Shown here: in pieces, positions 42,428-49,125 of the stretch
Layout: each line of letters begins with the position of its first letter
How positions within the stretch are numbered: the first letter of the stretch is position 1
Assembly: GCA_034439735.1 (NCBI GenBank)
Contig: JAWXAX010000190.1
Coordinates: 1 to 57,132 of the forward strand
From: Rhodothermales bacterium
GTDB lineage: Bacteria > Bacteroidota > Rhodothermia > Rhodothermales > JAHQVL01
DNA: 57,132 nucleotides
Direction of reading: 5' to 3'
Position numbers and translations under genes: made by a program
The notes under the pieces: generated by a model
Databases searched by the model: none
Told to the model about the DNA's origin: nothing
What the model saw: the letters and a program-made list of their open reading frames with translations, nothing else

Positions 42428-42490
42428 TCTATGATCAATGGTCAATGGCTATGACCTCATTGACAATTGTCAATTGACCATCAACAATTC
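42428..42490. repeat. Word-like repeat with TTGACAATTGTCAA palindrome
   Basis: Starts right at the stop of the GT2 fusion gene. Contains ATGATCAATGGTCAATGG, then the perfect 14-base palindrome TTGACAATTGTCAA (42460-42473) and TTGACCATCAACAATT. ATGGTCAAT and ATTGACCAT form an inverted repeat around it. TTGACA (42460-42465) with AACAAT 17 bases on could serve as an accA promoter, but the repeat character is the main feature. Confidence 0.55.
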
Positions 42491-42625
42491 CCCCTTCTCT
42501 GTGTTCTTTGCCGGCTTCGTCGTACATTAGACGCGCATCCATCCAACGAACTAGCTGGACATTCCGGCTCGCCGCGCCCTTCTCCTCCGAAGCCCATCGC
42601 GCGGCCGGCCCACCCTGATCGCCCC

Positions 42626-43699
42626 ATGGCAAAGCCTAGCCCTACGTATCTTTTGGATTTCGAAAAGCCCCTCATCGAGCTCGAACAGAAACTCGATGAA
42701 ATGCGTGCGTTCGATAAAGAAGATCGTTCGATAGACCTCTCCAAAGAGATCGCCGCCCTCTCGAGTCGTGTCGAGGAGTTGCGCGTGTCCATTTATGCCG
42801 ACCTTACCCGGTGGCAACACGTCCAGATCGCGCGGCACCCGCTCCGGCCCTATGCGCTCGACTACATCGAAACGCTGACGCGCGATTTCATCGAGTTGCA
42901 TGGCGACCGCACGTTCGCGGACGATCCAGCCATCGTTGGCGGCTTCGCCCGGTTTCGGGGGAGCCAGTTTGGTTACCGCGATGCCACGATCATGGTCATC
43001 GGTCACCAGAAAGGCCGGGACACAAAAAGCCGTAAATACCGCCGCTTCGGCATGCCGAACCCCGAGGGATACCGCAAGGCGCTCCGGATGATGAAACTCG
43101 CCGAGAAGTTCAACAAACCGGTCGTCACCCTCCTCGATACGCCAGGCGCGTACCCGGGCCTCGAAGCCGAGGAACGCGGCCAGGCGGAGGCTATCGCCCG
43201 GAATCTGTTCGAAATGGCCCGGTTGAAGGTGCCCATCGTCACCATTGTGATCGGCGAGGGGGCTTCCGGCGGGGCACTGGGCATAGGCGTCGGGGACCGG
43301 ATCCTCATGCTCGAAAATGCCTGGTACTCTGTCATTTCACCGGAAAGTTGCTCGTCGATCCTGTGGCGGTCGTGGGATTTCAAGGAAGAGGCAGCCCGTG
43401 CGCTGAAACTGACGGCGCCGGACCTGATCGACGTCCACGTGATCGATGAGATCATCGCCGAACCCATCGGCGGCGCCCACCGCAACCCGCAGCAAGCGTT
43501 CACTTCCGTCGGCTCGGCTATTGCGCGCCACCTGAAAGAACTCGAAACGCGCTCACCGGCCGAACTCATCGCCAGCCGTCTCGAGAAATTCGACGCGATG
43601 GGGGTATTCTATGACCCGATCGCCCCTGCCGGGTCCCATAACGGCCACTCGGACGTCGGGAAAAAAGCGACGTCTCGCCAGAAAAAGCCGGCAGCGTAA
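42626..43699 (+). CDS. accA: Acetyl-CoA carboxylase carboxyltransferase subunit alpha
   Basis: Transfers carboxyl from carboxybiotin to acetyl-CoA as the alpha half of the AccAD heterotetramer, first step of fatty acid synthesis. 357 residues against about 319 in E. coli; the extra length is at the C-terminus (basic, low-complexity [16 protein letters not shown]). Marks: [100 protein letters not shown], and [39 protein letters not shown]. The ATG at 42626 fits the family start; earlier in-frame starts lie in repeat DNA. accD is not nearby. Confidence 0.97.
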   Translation: MAKPSPTYLLDFEKPLIELEQKLDEMRAFDKEDRSIDLSKEIAALSSRVEELRVSIYADLTRWQHVQIARHPLRPYALDYIETLTRDFIELHGDRTFADDPAIVGGFARFRGSQFGYRDATIMVIGHQKGRDTKSRKYRRFGMPNPEGYRKALRMMKLAEKFNKPVVTLLDTPGAYPGLEAEERGQAEAIARNLFEMARLKVPIVTIVIGEGASGGALGIGVGDRILMLENAWYSVISPESCSSILWRSWDFKEEAARALKLTAPDLIDVHVIDEIIAEPIGGAHRNPQQAFTSVGSAIARHLKELETRSPAELIASRLEKFDAMGVFYDPIAPAGSHNGHSDVGKKATSRQKKPAA

Positions 43700-43724
43700 C
43701 CGGCCTCCAACCCCTCCCAGGCCC

Positions 43725-44138
43725 ATGTTCGTCTACACCTATCTCCACCGGGTCCGCTATCGGGAATGCGACCCGATGGGCGTCGTGTATCACACCCACT
43801 ACCTGGATTATTTCGAGGCATCGCGCACGGAAGGCCTCCGCGAACTGGGCCTCGCCTACAAGACCCTCGAGGACGAAGGCATCCGCATGCCGGTGATCGA
43901 CCTCGCCGTCCAGTACAAACGCTCCGCGCAATACGACGATCTACTGGAGATCAAGACCGTTTTCGCCGGCGTCCCGTCCACCCGGATCCGCATCGACTAC
44001 GAGGTGCGCCGGCAGGGTGAGCCCGACCTCCTCGTCTCCGGCCACGTCACCCTCTGCTTCTTCGACGCCGCCCGTAACCGCCCCGTCGTCGCCCCCGCCC
44101 GGATCCGCCGGCTATTTGAAGCGCTCCCTTCGGTCTGA
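43725..44138 (+). CDS. Acyl-CoA thioesterase, YbgC/FadM family
   Basis: 137-residue hotdog-fold thioesterase. The active-site helix region is VRYRECDPMGVVYHTHYLDYFEASRTEGLRELG, with the catalytic Asp (in CDPMG) and following Tyr/His typical of the 4HBT/YbgC group, and the C-terminal TLCFFDAARNRPV is a common ending. Likely acts on short- or medium-chain acyl-CoA, or with the Tol-Pal system as in E. coli YbgC; specificity cannot be read. ATG at 43725, 25 bases after the accA stop, so the two are probably co-transcribed, and 11 bases before nadC. Confidence 0.88.
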   Translation: MFVYTYLHRVRYRECDPMGVVYHTHYLDYFEASRTEGLRELGLAYKTLEDEGIRMPVIDLAVQYKRSAQYDDLLEIKTVFAGVPSTRIRIDYEVRRQGEPDLLVSGHVTLCFFDAARNRPVVAPARIRRLFEALPSV

Positions 44139-44149
44139 CTCCGGCCCGC

Positions 44150-45058
44150 ATGCCTGTGAATTCGCTCCCTCCCTATCTCTCGCTCGCTGAAATGGATCGC
44201 CAGATCGATAACGCGCTGGCTGAAGATGTCGGCCCGGGCGACGTGACCACCAGGGCGACCGTTCCCACCGGCCAGCGAGCCACGGGTCGGTTTATCGCCC
44301 GGCAAGAGGGCGTACTCGCCGGCGTGTTCGTCGCGACGCGTGTCTTTCAGCGGGTCGATCCCGAGGTAGCGATCGACTGGGCCGTCGACGACGGCGCGCC
44401 GATCAAACGCGGCGATGTCCCGGGCGTCATCCGCGGCCGAGCGCACAGTCTGCTCATCGGGGAACGCCTCGCGCTCAACCTGTTGCAACGCATGAGCGGC
44501 ATCGCCACCCTCACGCGCCGCATGGCCGACGCCGCGGCGCCGCATCGGGCTCGCATCCTCGACACTCGAAAAACCGCGCCAGGGCTGCGGTTGCTGGACA
44601 AATGGGCCGTGAAGCTGGGGGGCGGCGAGAACCATCGGATCGGGCTGTACGACCGCATCCTCATCAAAGACAACCACATCGCCGCCGCTGGCGGGATCGC
44701 GACCGTCCTCGCCGCCGCACTCGCCTTCCGAAACCGGCGCCCGGATTCCCTCCTGATCGAAATCGAAGCCCGGACGCTCGACGAAGTGCGCGCCGTACTG
44801 GCCGCCGGCGGGGCCGACATCATCTTGCTCGACAACATGGTCCGCCTCACCGACGCCGGCGCGATAGACACCTCGCTCCTGGAGGAGGCTGTGCGCTTCA
44901 TCGCCGGCCGGCTCGTCACCGAGGCCTCGGGAAACGTGACGCTCGCCACCGTGCCGGCCATCGCCGCGACGGGGGTAGATTTTATATCGAGCGGCGCCCT
45001 GACGCACTCCGTTGAGGCGTTAGACATCGCACTTAAGATCGACCTCACGAACGTTTAA
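44150..45058 (+). CDS. nadC: Nicotinate-nucleotide diphosphorylase (carboxylating)
   Basis: Makes nicotinate mononucleotide from quinolinate and PRPP in NAD synthesis. 302 residues (usual 280-300). Marks: ALAEDVGPGDVTTRATVP, ARQEGVLAGV, LNLLQRMSGIATLTRRM, ILDTRKTAPGLRLLDKWAVKLGGGENHRIGLYDRILIKDNHI, IEIEARTLDEVRAVLAAGGADIILLDNM, EASGNVTLATVPAIAATGVDFISSGALTHSVEALDIALKI. These include the PRPP-binding Asp-Thr-Arg-Lys-Thr and the QPRTase lysines. Its stop codon lies inside a repeat word (AACGTTTAACGTTGAACGT), so the last two residues (Asn-Val) come from the repeat. nadA and nadB are not in the window. Confidence 0.95.
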   Translation: MPVNSLPPYLSLAEMDRQIDNALAEDVGPGDVTTRATVPTGQRATGRFIARQEGVLAGVFVATRVFQRVDPEVAIDWAVDDGAPIKRGDVPGVIRGRAHSLLIGERLALNLLQRMSGIATLTRRMADAAAPHRARILDTRKTAPGLRLLDKWAVKLGGGENHRIGLYDRILIKDNHIAAAGGIATVLAAALAFRNRRPDSLLIEIEARTLDEVRAVLAAGGADIILLDNMVRLTDAGAIDTSLLEEAVRFIAGRLVTEASGNVTLATVPAIAATGVDFISSGALTHSVEALDIALKIDLTNV

Positions 45059-45068
45059 CGTTGAACGT
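45049..45068. repeat. AACGTT word repeat at the nadC stop codon
   Basis: GAACGTTTAACGTTGAACGT; contains the nadC TAA. CGTTGAACGT also occurs in the reverse orientation at 4957-4966, and GAACGTTTAAACG occurs at 46427-46439 at the ROK kinase stop. Confidence 0.6.
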
Positions 45069-45083
45069 AATGACGCACAGGCC

Positions 45084-45329
45084 ATGAATCTTGACGGAAC
45101 GTCCCTTCTAGAACTCGCAGGGCATTTCTTCCGACTCGGGTTGATCTCGTTCGGGGGGCCGGCGGCCCACACGGCCATGATGGAAGATGAGTTCGTGACG
45201 CGCCGGGGCTGGTTGACGCGTGAGCACTCTCTGGATCTGGTGGGCGCGACTAACCTCATCCCGGGGCCGAATTCGACCGAGATGACGATGCACGCCGGGT
45301 TCGAGCGCGCCGGCTGGCTCCTTGATTAG
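45084..45329 (+). pseudogene. chrA: Truncated chromate transporter (ChrA N-terminal remnant)
   Basis: Only 81 residues: LAGHFFRLGLISFGGPAAHTAMMEDEFVTRRGWLTREHSLDLVGATNLIPGPNSTEMTMHAGFERAGWLLD. This is the highly conserved first part of ChrA (CHR family; full proteins are about 190 or 390 residues), including the FGGP and GPNSTEM motifs, but everything from the second helix on is missing. The reading frame ends at a TAG inside a GATTAGCGATT repeat. No downstream piece of ChrA is found in the following 200 bases, so it is a deletion remnant, not a frameshift. It is unlikely to function. Confidence 0.85.
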
Positions 45330-45370
45330 CGATTAATCGATTAGCGATTCGTGATTAGCGAATGAAGCGA
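45329..45370. repeat. GATTAGCGATT word cluster
   Basis: Three imperfect direct copies of GATTAGCGAnT (GATTAGCGATT, ATCGATTAGCGATTCG, GTGATTAGCGAAT) at the end of the chrA remnant. The first copy supplies the chrA stop codon. Confidence 0.6.
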
Positions 45371-45388
45371 GTGCCGGAAACAGCTTTA

Positions 45389-45534
45389 GATTTCCCACTT
45401 TTCACGTTCCACTTATCACTTTTCCTTTTACACTTTGCCTTTTACACTTTGCCTTTTTCACTTTGCCTTTTACACTTTGCCTTTTTCACTTTTCCTTTTA
45501 CACTTTGCCTTTTACACTTTGCCTTTTTCCTTTG
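45389..45534. repeat. CACTTTGCC tandem repeat
   Basis: About ten imperfect direct units alternating TTTTACACTTTGCC and TTTTTCACTTTGCC (or ...CACTTTTCC), pyrimidine-rich on this strand. In frame with the ROK kinase it could encode a Phe/Leu/Tyr-rich leader. Ends six bases before the kinase ATG. Confidence 0.8.
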
Positions 45535-45539
45535 AGTCC

Positions 45540-46436
45540 ATGAACACCGACCAACCCTTATACGGAGGCATCGAGGCCGGCGGTACGAAGTTTGTCTGCA
45601 CCATCGCCTCTGGACCCGACGACGTCCGTGCGATCGAGCGGTTTCCGACGACCTCGCCGGCGGAGACGTTTGCCCGTGCGCTGGCGTTTTTTCGTGCGCA
45701 CGACGTGCGTCTGCAAGCCATCGGGATCGCCTCGTTTGGTCCGGTCGACCCCGATCCGTCGTCGCCGTATGTGGGCTACATCACCACGACACCCAAAGCC
45801 GGGTGGGCAAACACCGACTTCGGCGGCTACATCGGAAGGGAACTGGGCGTGCCGGTCGGATTCGACACGGACGTCAACGGCGCCGCGCTTGGGGAGGCGC
45901 GTTGGGGCGCGGCTCGCGGGCTAGACACGGTGCTTTATCTCACGGTGGGCACGGGTATCGGGGGCGGAGCGATTGTTAACGGACGCTGCCTTCATGGACT
46001 CGTCCACCCCGAGATGGGTCACTTGATGCTGCCTCGTGCCGAGGGCGACACGTTCGCCGGCCACTGTCCGTACCACGGGCCGTGCCTGGAAGGGATGGCT
46101 ACCGGTCCGGCGATCGAGGCACGCTGGGGGAAGCCGGCGCCGCAGCTTCCGTCCGACCATCCGGCCTGGGCCATCGAGGCCCATTACCTGGCCATGGCGC
46201 TGGTCAATTATATCCTCACCCTGTCGCCGCAACGCATCGTGATGGGCGGCGGGGTGATGGACCAGCAGCACCTCTTCCCGATGATCCGGTCGCGCGTCCA
46301 GAAGGCGCTCAACGGGTACGTCCAGCATCCCGCCATCCTGCAGAACATGGACGCGTACATTGTCCCGCCCGGCCTGGGCGACCGGGCCGGCGTCTTGGGA
46401 GCGATCGCCCTTGCGATGGACGCATTGAACGTTTAA
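45540..46436 (+). CDS. ROK family sugar kinase (fructokinase-like)
   Basis: 298 residues. ATP-binding loop [16 protein letters not shown] at the N-terminus, sugar site with [19 protein letters not shown] (catalytic Asp), phosphate loop [10 protein letters not shown], and zinc-site region [11 protein letters not shown]...[30 protein letters not shown], which is characteristic of the ScrK/GmuE-type fructokinases of the ROK family. Phosphorylates a hexose, probably fructose, in the cytosol. ATG at 45540 is chosen; the frame remains open upstream through the CACTTTGCC repeat for 35 more codons, beginning at a non-ATG codon at 45435. Its stop lies in an AACGTTTAA word, as in nadC. Followed 52 bases later by the polyprenyl glycosylphosphotransferase. 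Confidence 0.9.
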   Translation: MNTDQPLYGGIEAGGTKFVCTIASGPDDVRAIERFPTTSPAETFARALAFFRAHDVRLQAIGIASFGPVDPDPSSPYVGYITTTPKAGWANTDFGGYIGRELGVPVGFDTDVNGAALGEARWGAARGLDTVLYLTVGTGIGGGAIVNGRCLHGLVHPEMGHLMLPRAEGDTFAGHCPYHGPCLEGMATGPAIEARWGKPAPQLPSDHPAWAIEAHYLAMALVNYILTLSPQRIVMGGGVMDQQHLFPMIRSRVQKALNGYVQHPAILQNMDAYIVPPGLGDRAGVLGAIALAMDALNV

Positions 46437-46439
46437 ACG
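46425..46439. repeat. AACGTTTAA word at the ROK stop codon
   Basis: TTGAACGTTTAAACG, containing the palindrome CGTTTAAACG (46430-46439), supplies the last residues (Asn-Val) and TAA stop of the kinase, exactly as in nadC 1.4 kb upstream. Confidence 0.55.
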
Positions 46440-46488
46440 GTGGGGCGTTAAACAGTCGACATCCAACGCTCCAACCCCAGAAGGCCTT

Positions 46489-47877
46489 ATGCTACAGGAG
46501 CAAAGCCGGCTTTTTCAGCGCATGCTGTTCGCGGCGGACCTGGTGATGGTCACGCTGGGCTGGATCGTCGCGTGGTTCATCCGCTTCCAGCTCCTCACCC
46601 CGCCCGAGTGGCTCCCCCTCGAGCGCTATATGGCGATTTTCCCGTGGGTGCTCATTCTGTCGATGGGCGTCTTCACCCTCTCGGGCCTGTATGCGCCGGA
46701 CCGCGCGCAGCGGCTCCCGAGGCTCATCTTCACCGTCGCCCGCGCCGTCTTACTGGGGCTGCTCATCGTCGCCGCGTCGCTTTCGTTTTACCGTGCGCTC
46801 TATTTCTCGCGCCTGCACATGATCCTCTTCGGCCTGCTGACGCCGGGGCTCATGATCGTAGTGCGCGTGATCCTGTTCACCCTGATTCGCCGGGCGCGGG
46901 CGCGGGGGAAGTACCAGCGGAGGGTGTTGATCGCCGGCGCGGGTAAAGCTGGCCGGCGGCTACAGAATGCCTTCGAGGCCTACCCGTGGATGGGCCTCCA
47001 GGTGGTGGGTTTTTTGGATGACCACAAAACCGAGACGGATGTCATCGGCCGCGTGGAAGATGCTTCAGCCATCGTGGATCGATTCGCGGCGGAGGGGAAG
47101 TCCATCGACTACATGTACATCGCCCTCCCCCTCGCCGCCACCGGGAAGATCGAGCAGATGGTGAACGTGCTCTCGACCCGGCTGACCCACGTCTGCCTGG
47201 TGCCGGATCTGCTCCAGTTCGACCTCCTGAACAGCCGCGTGACCGACATCGACGGGCTGCCCGTTTTGCATCTCATCGACGAGGCCCCGGTCGAGTTCCG
47301 GCGGTTCGTGAAGCGGGCTGTGGACGTCGTTTTTTCCGCCCTCTTCCTACTGATCGCCGCGCCGGCGATGCTAGTCATCGCGGTCGGCGTCAAGCTCTCC
47401 TCCCCCGGCCCCGTGTTTTACCGCCAGCAGCGGATGGGGCTGAATGGGCATGTGTTCGACATGCTCAAGTTCCGTTCGATGCCCGTAAACGTCGAGTCCA
47501 CCTCGGGCCCCGTATGGGCGAAAGCCGGCGAGGCGCGAGCGACGCGATTCGGCTCATTCCTCCGCAAATCGTCGCTTGACGAGTTGCCTCAGTTCATCAA
47601 CGTGCTCAAGGGGGATATGTCCGTCGTCGGCCCCCGCCCCGAGCGGCCGGTGTTTATCGAGGCATTCCGGGGGAAGGTGCCGGGGTACATGCTGCGCCAT
47701 AAAATGAAGGCCGGCATCACCGGCTGGGCCCAGGTGAACGGGCTCCGCGGCGATACCTCGATCGAGCGCCGGATCGAGTACGACCTGTACTACATCCAGA
47801 ACTGGTCCATCGGGCTGGATGTAAAGATCATGTGGCTGACGCTGTGGCGGGGGTTTGTGAGTGAGCATGCGTATTAA
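46489..47877 (+). CDS. Polyprenyl glycosylphosphotransferase (WcaJ/WbaP type)
   Basis: 462 residues. Transfers a sugar-1-phosphate from a nucleotide sugar to undecaprenyl phosphate, the first step of exopolysaccharide or O-antigen unit assembly. Four N-terminal helices (about 12-130), a Rossmann-like CoA-binding domain (RRVLIAGAGKAGRRLQNAF, 144-162), then the bacterial sugar transferase domain from about 275: KRAVDVVFSALFLL, SSPGPVFYRQQRMG, KFRSM (327-331), the catalytic pair D364-E365 in SSLDELPQFINVLKGDMSVVGPRPER, and KMKAGITGWAQVNG. All key residues are intact. It contrasts with the degenerate copy inside the GT2 fusion at 40286-42427. No Wzx/Wzy genes are in the window. Confidence 0.93.
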   Translation: MLQEQSRLFQRMLFAADLVMVTLGWIVAWFIRFQLLTPPEWLPLERYMAIFPWVLILSMGVFTLSGLYAPDRAQRLPRLIFTVARAVLLGLLIVAASLSFYRALYFSRLHMILFGLLTPGLMIVVRVILFTLIRRARARGKYQRRVLIAGAGKAGRRLQNAFEAYPWMGLQVVGFLDDHKTETDVIGRVEDASAIVDRFAAEGKSIDYMYIALPLAATGKIEQMVNVLSTRLTHVCLVPDLLQFDLLNSRVTDIDGLPVLHLIDEAPVEFRRFVKRAVDVVFSALFLLIAAPAMLVIAVGVKLSSPGPVFYRQQRMGLNGHVFDMLKFRSMPVNVESTSGPVWAKAGEARATRFGSFLRKSSLDELPQFINVLKGDMSVVGPRPERPVFIEAFRGKVPGYMLRHKMKAGITGWAQVNGLRGDTSIERRIEYDLYYIQNWSIGLDVKIMWLTLWRGFVSEHAY

Positions 47878-47965
47878 CAGGGGGATCGAGCGGGCCATGC
47901 CCCGCCCAAGGAGATCACCTGCATAAACAGTTGCAGGCGGCACAACTCGGTCATAGCTTCTCGCC

Positions 47966-48415
47966 ATGAGAATCTACCTCGACACGTGCAGTCTGCAGCG
48001 CCCTCTGGACGACCGATCGCAGCTTCGCATTCGCCAGGAGGCGGAAGCCATCCTCTATGTATTGGAACGCATCCATTCAGGCACATGCGGTCTCGTGTCG
48101 TCAGAAGTCCTCGACTTCGAGATTGCAAAAAACCCGGATCGGACGCGTTTGGATTTCGCCTCGGAAACCGTATCAACGGCTGAAATCAGCGTACTGGTTA
48201 CCGCCGAAATCGAGAAGCGGGCGCGCGAGTTAAACCAAAAAGGCGTCGATACGTTGGATAGTTTACATCTGGCCTGCGCCGAAGCGGGCGGTGCCAGTTA
48301 TTTCTGCACGAGCGACGATGCGTTACTCAGAAAAGCCAAACGCGAGCTCACAGGGGTAAAAGCCGTTTCCCCTCTGGAACTCGCACAGGAATTGGAATTA
48401 TGGGAGTCCCGGTAA
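47966..48415 (+). CDS. PIN-domain protein, probable toxin
   Basis: 149 residues. PIN (VapC-like) fold with acidic active-site residues: D6 in IYLDTCSLQRPLDD, E47/E52 in SSEVLDFEI, D98 in DTLDSLHLACAEAG, and D117/D118 in CTSDDALLRKAK. PIN proteins of this 'YLDTCSLQRPLDD' subgroup are magnesium-dependent RNases that usually have a small antitoxin gene next to them. The following 70-residue gene overlaps its 3' end by 16 bases and is the likely partner. Gene order (toxin first) is unusual for VapBC. Target RNA unknown. Local base composition is like the neighbours. Confidence 0.82.
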   Translation: MRIYLDTCSLQRPLDDRSQLRIRQEAEAILYVLERIHSGTCGLVSSEVLDFEIAKNPDRTRLDFASETVSTAEISVLVTAEIEKRARELNQKGVDTLDSLHLACAEAGGASYFCTSDDALLRKAKRELTGVKAVSPLELAQELELWESR

Positions 48416-48612
48416 GATCCTTACAAGAAATAACCGAGCAGGCCATCCGCGTACTGGTCCGCGAGCTGGGCGCCGCCGACGCAGCGCGTTTTATCGGTCA
48501 GTTTACGACGGGATATGGGGACTATACGGCCGAACGAAAGGAGCTTTTTAAGGATGTGACGATCGATCACGTCATCCAGGAGATTTACGCCGCCCGGAAG
48601 GAAACCCGCTGA
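48400..48612 (+). CDS. Small partner gene of the PIN protein (possible antitoxin)
   Basis: 70 residues: MGVPVRSLQEITEQAIRVLVRELGAADAARFIGQFTTGYGDYTAERKELFKDVTIDHVIQEIYAARKETR. It is helical, without a recognisable AbrB, MazE, Phd or RHH DNA-binding motif. The segment ARFIGQFTTGYGDYTAER is probably the conserved core of a small family found beside PIN genes. The start overlaps the end of the PIN gene by 16 bases, implying coupled translation. Antitoxin function is inferred from position only. Confidence 0.65.
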   Translation: MGVPVRSLQEITEQAIRVLVRELGAADAARFIGQFTTGYGDYTAERKELFKDVTIDHVIQEIYAARKETR

Positions 48613-48621
48613 AAAAACCCG

Positions 48622-48636
48622 CCGCCCTTCGGGCGG
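48622..48636 (-). terminator. Terminator for the FGE remnant (minus strand)
   Basis: CCGCCC / GGGCGG hairpin with a three-base loop; on the minus strand it is followed within five bases by a run of six T. On the plus strand it follows the PIN partner gene but lacks a good T-run, so it serves the minus strand best and may also help end the plus transcript. Confidence 0.7.
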
Positions 48637-48689
48637 TCTGATCTCCCCACCTATCCCCCACACGGTTCAGAGTACCAGAGATCAGAGGT

Positions 48690-49055
48690 TCATCGGTCAG
48701 AGGGAAAAGGGCGCAGCACAAGCCGAAAACCCACATCGTCGTAGCGGAAGTCCGGATCGCCGCCGTAGCGGTAGGAGCAGCGGCAGTAGTCAACATTGCT
48801 GAGGAAAGCGCCGCCCCGGAGCACGCGCCCGGCCCCGCTTTTGGGCCCGACTGGATCCGTCTCAGATTCGATTCGGTAGGGCCTTTTCAAATCTTCCACC
48901 CTTTCCCAGACATTGCCGAGCATGTCATATAGTCCCCAGGGATTCGGCTTTATTTCCCCGACAGGATGGATGCTATCTTTAGCGTGGGCTTCGCTATAGG
49001 CTTTCTGCCGCTCTCCGCTTGGGTGGTAGTCCTCTATCAACGGATACAGATCGGA
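48690..49055 (-). pseudogene. FGE/SUMF1 domain C-terminal fragment
   Basis: About 116-120 residues: YSEAHAKDSIHPVGEIKPNPWGLYDMLGNVWERVEDLKRPY...GRVLRGGAFLSNVDYCRCSYRYGGDPDFRYDDVGFRLVLRP. This is the C-terminal third of the formylglycine-generating-enzyme (SUMF1/EgtB-like) fold, with NPWGLYDMLGNVWE, RVLRGGAF and GFRLV motifs. Full domains need at least 220 residues; the frame is closed upstream by a TAA about 15 bases beyond the TTG-type start, and no N-terminal half is present before the esterase gene. It probably is a truncated remnant; expression from the residual TTG is conceivable. Confidence 0.75.
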
Positions 49056-49125
49056 TTAGTCGCGTCGGGATAACAGGGATGCGATTCATCGTCACGCCGC
49101 AAAGGCTCACCACGGACATGGCGCG

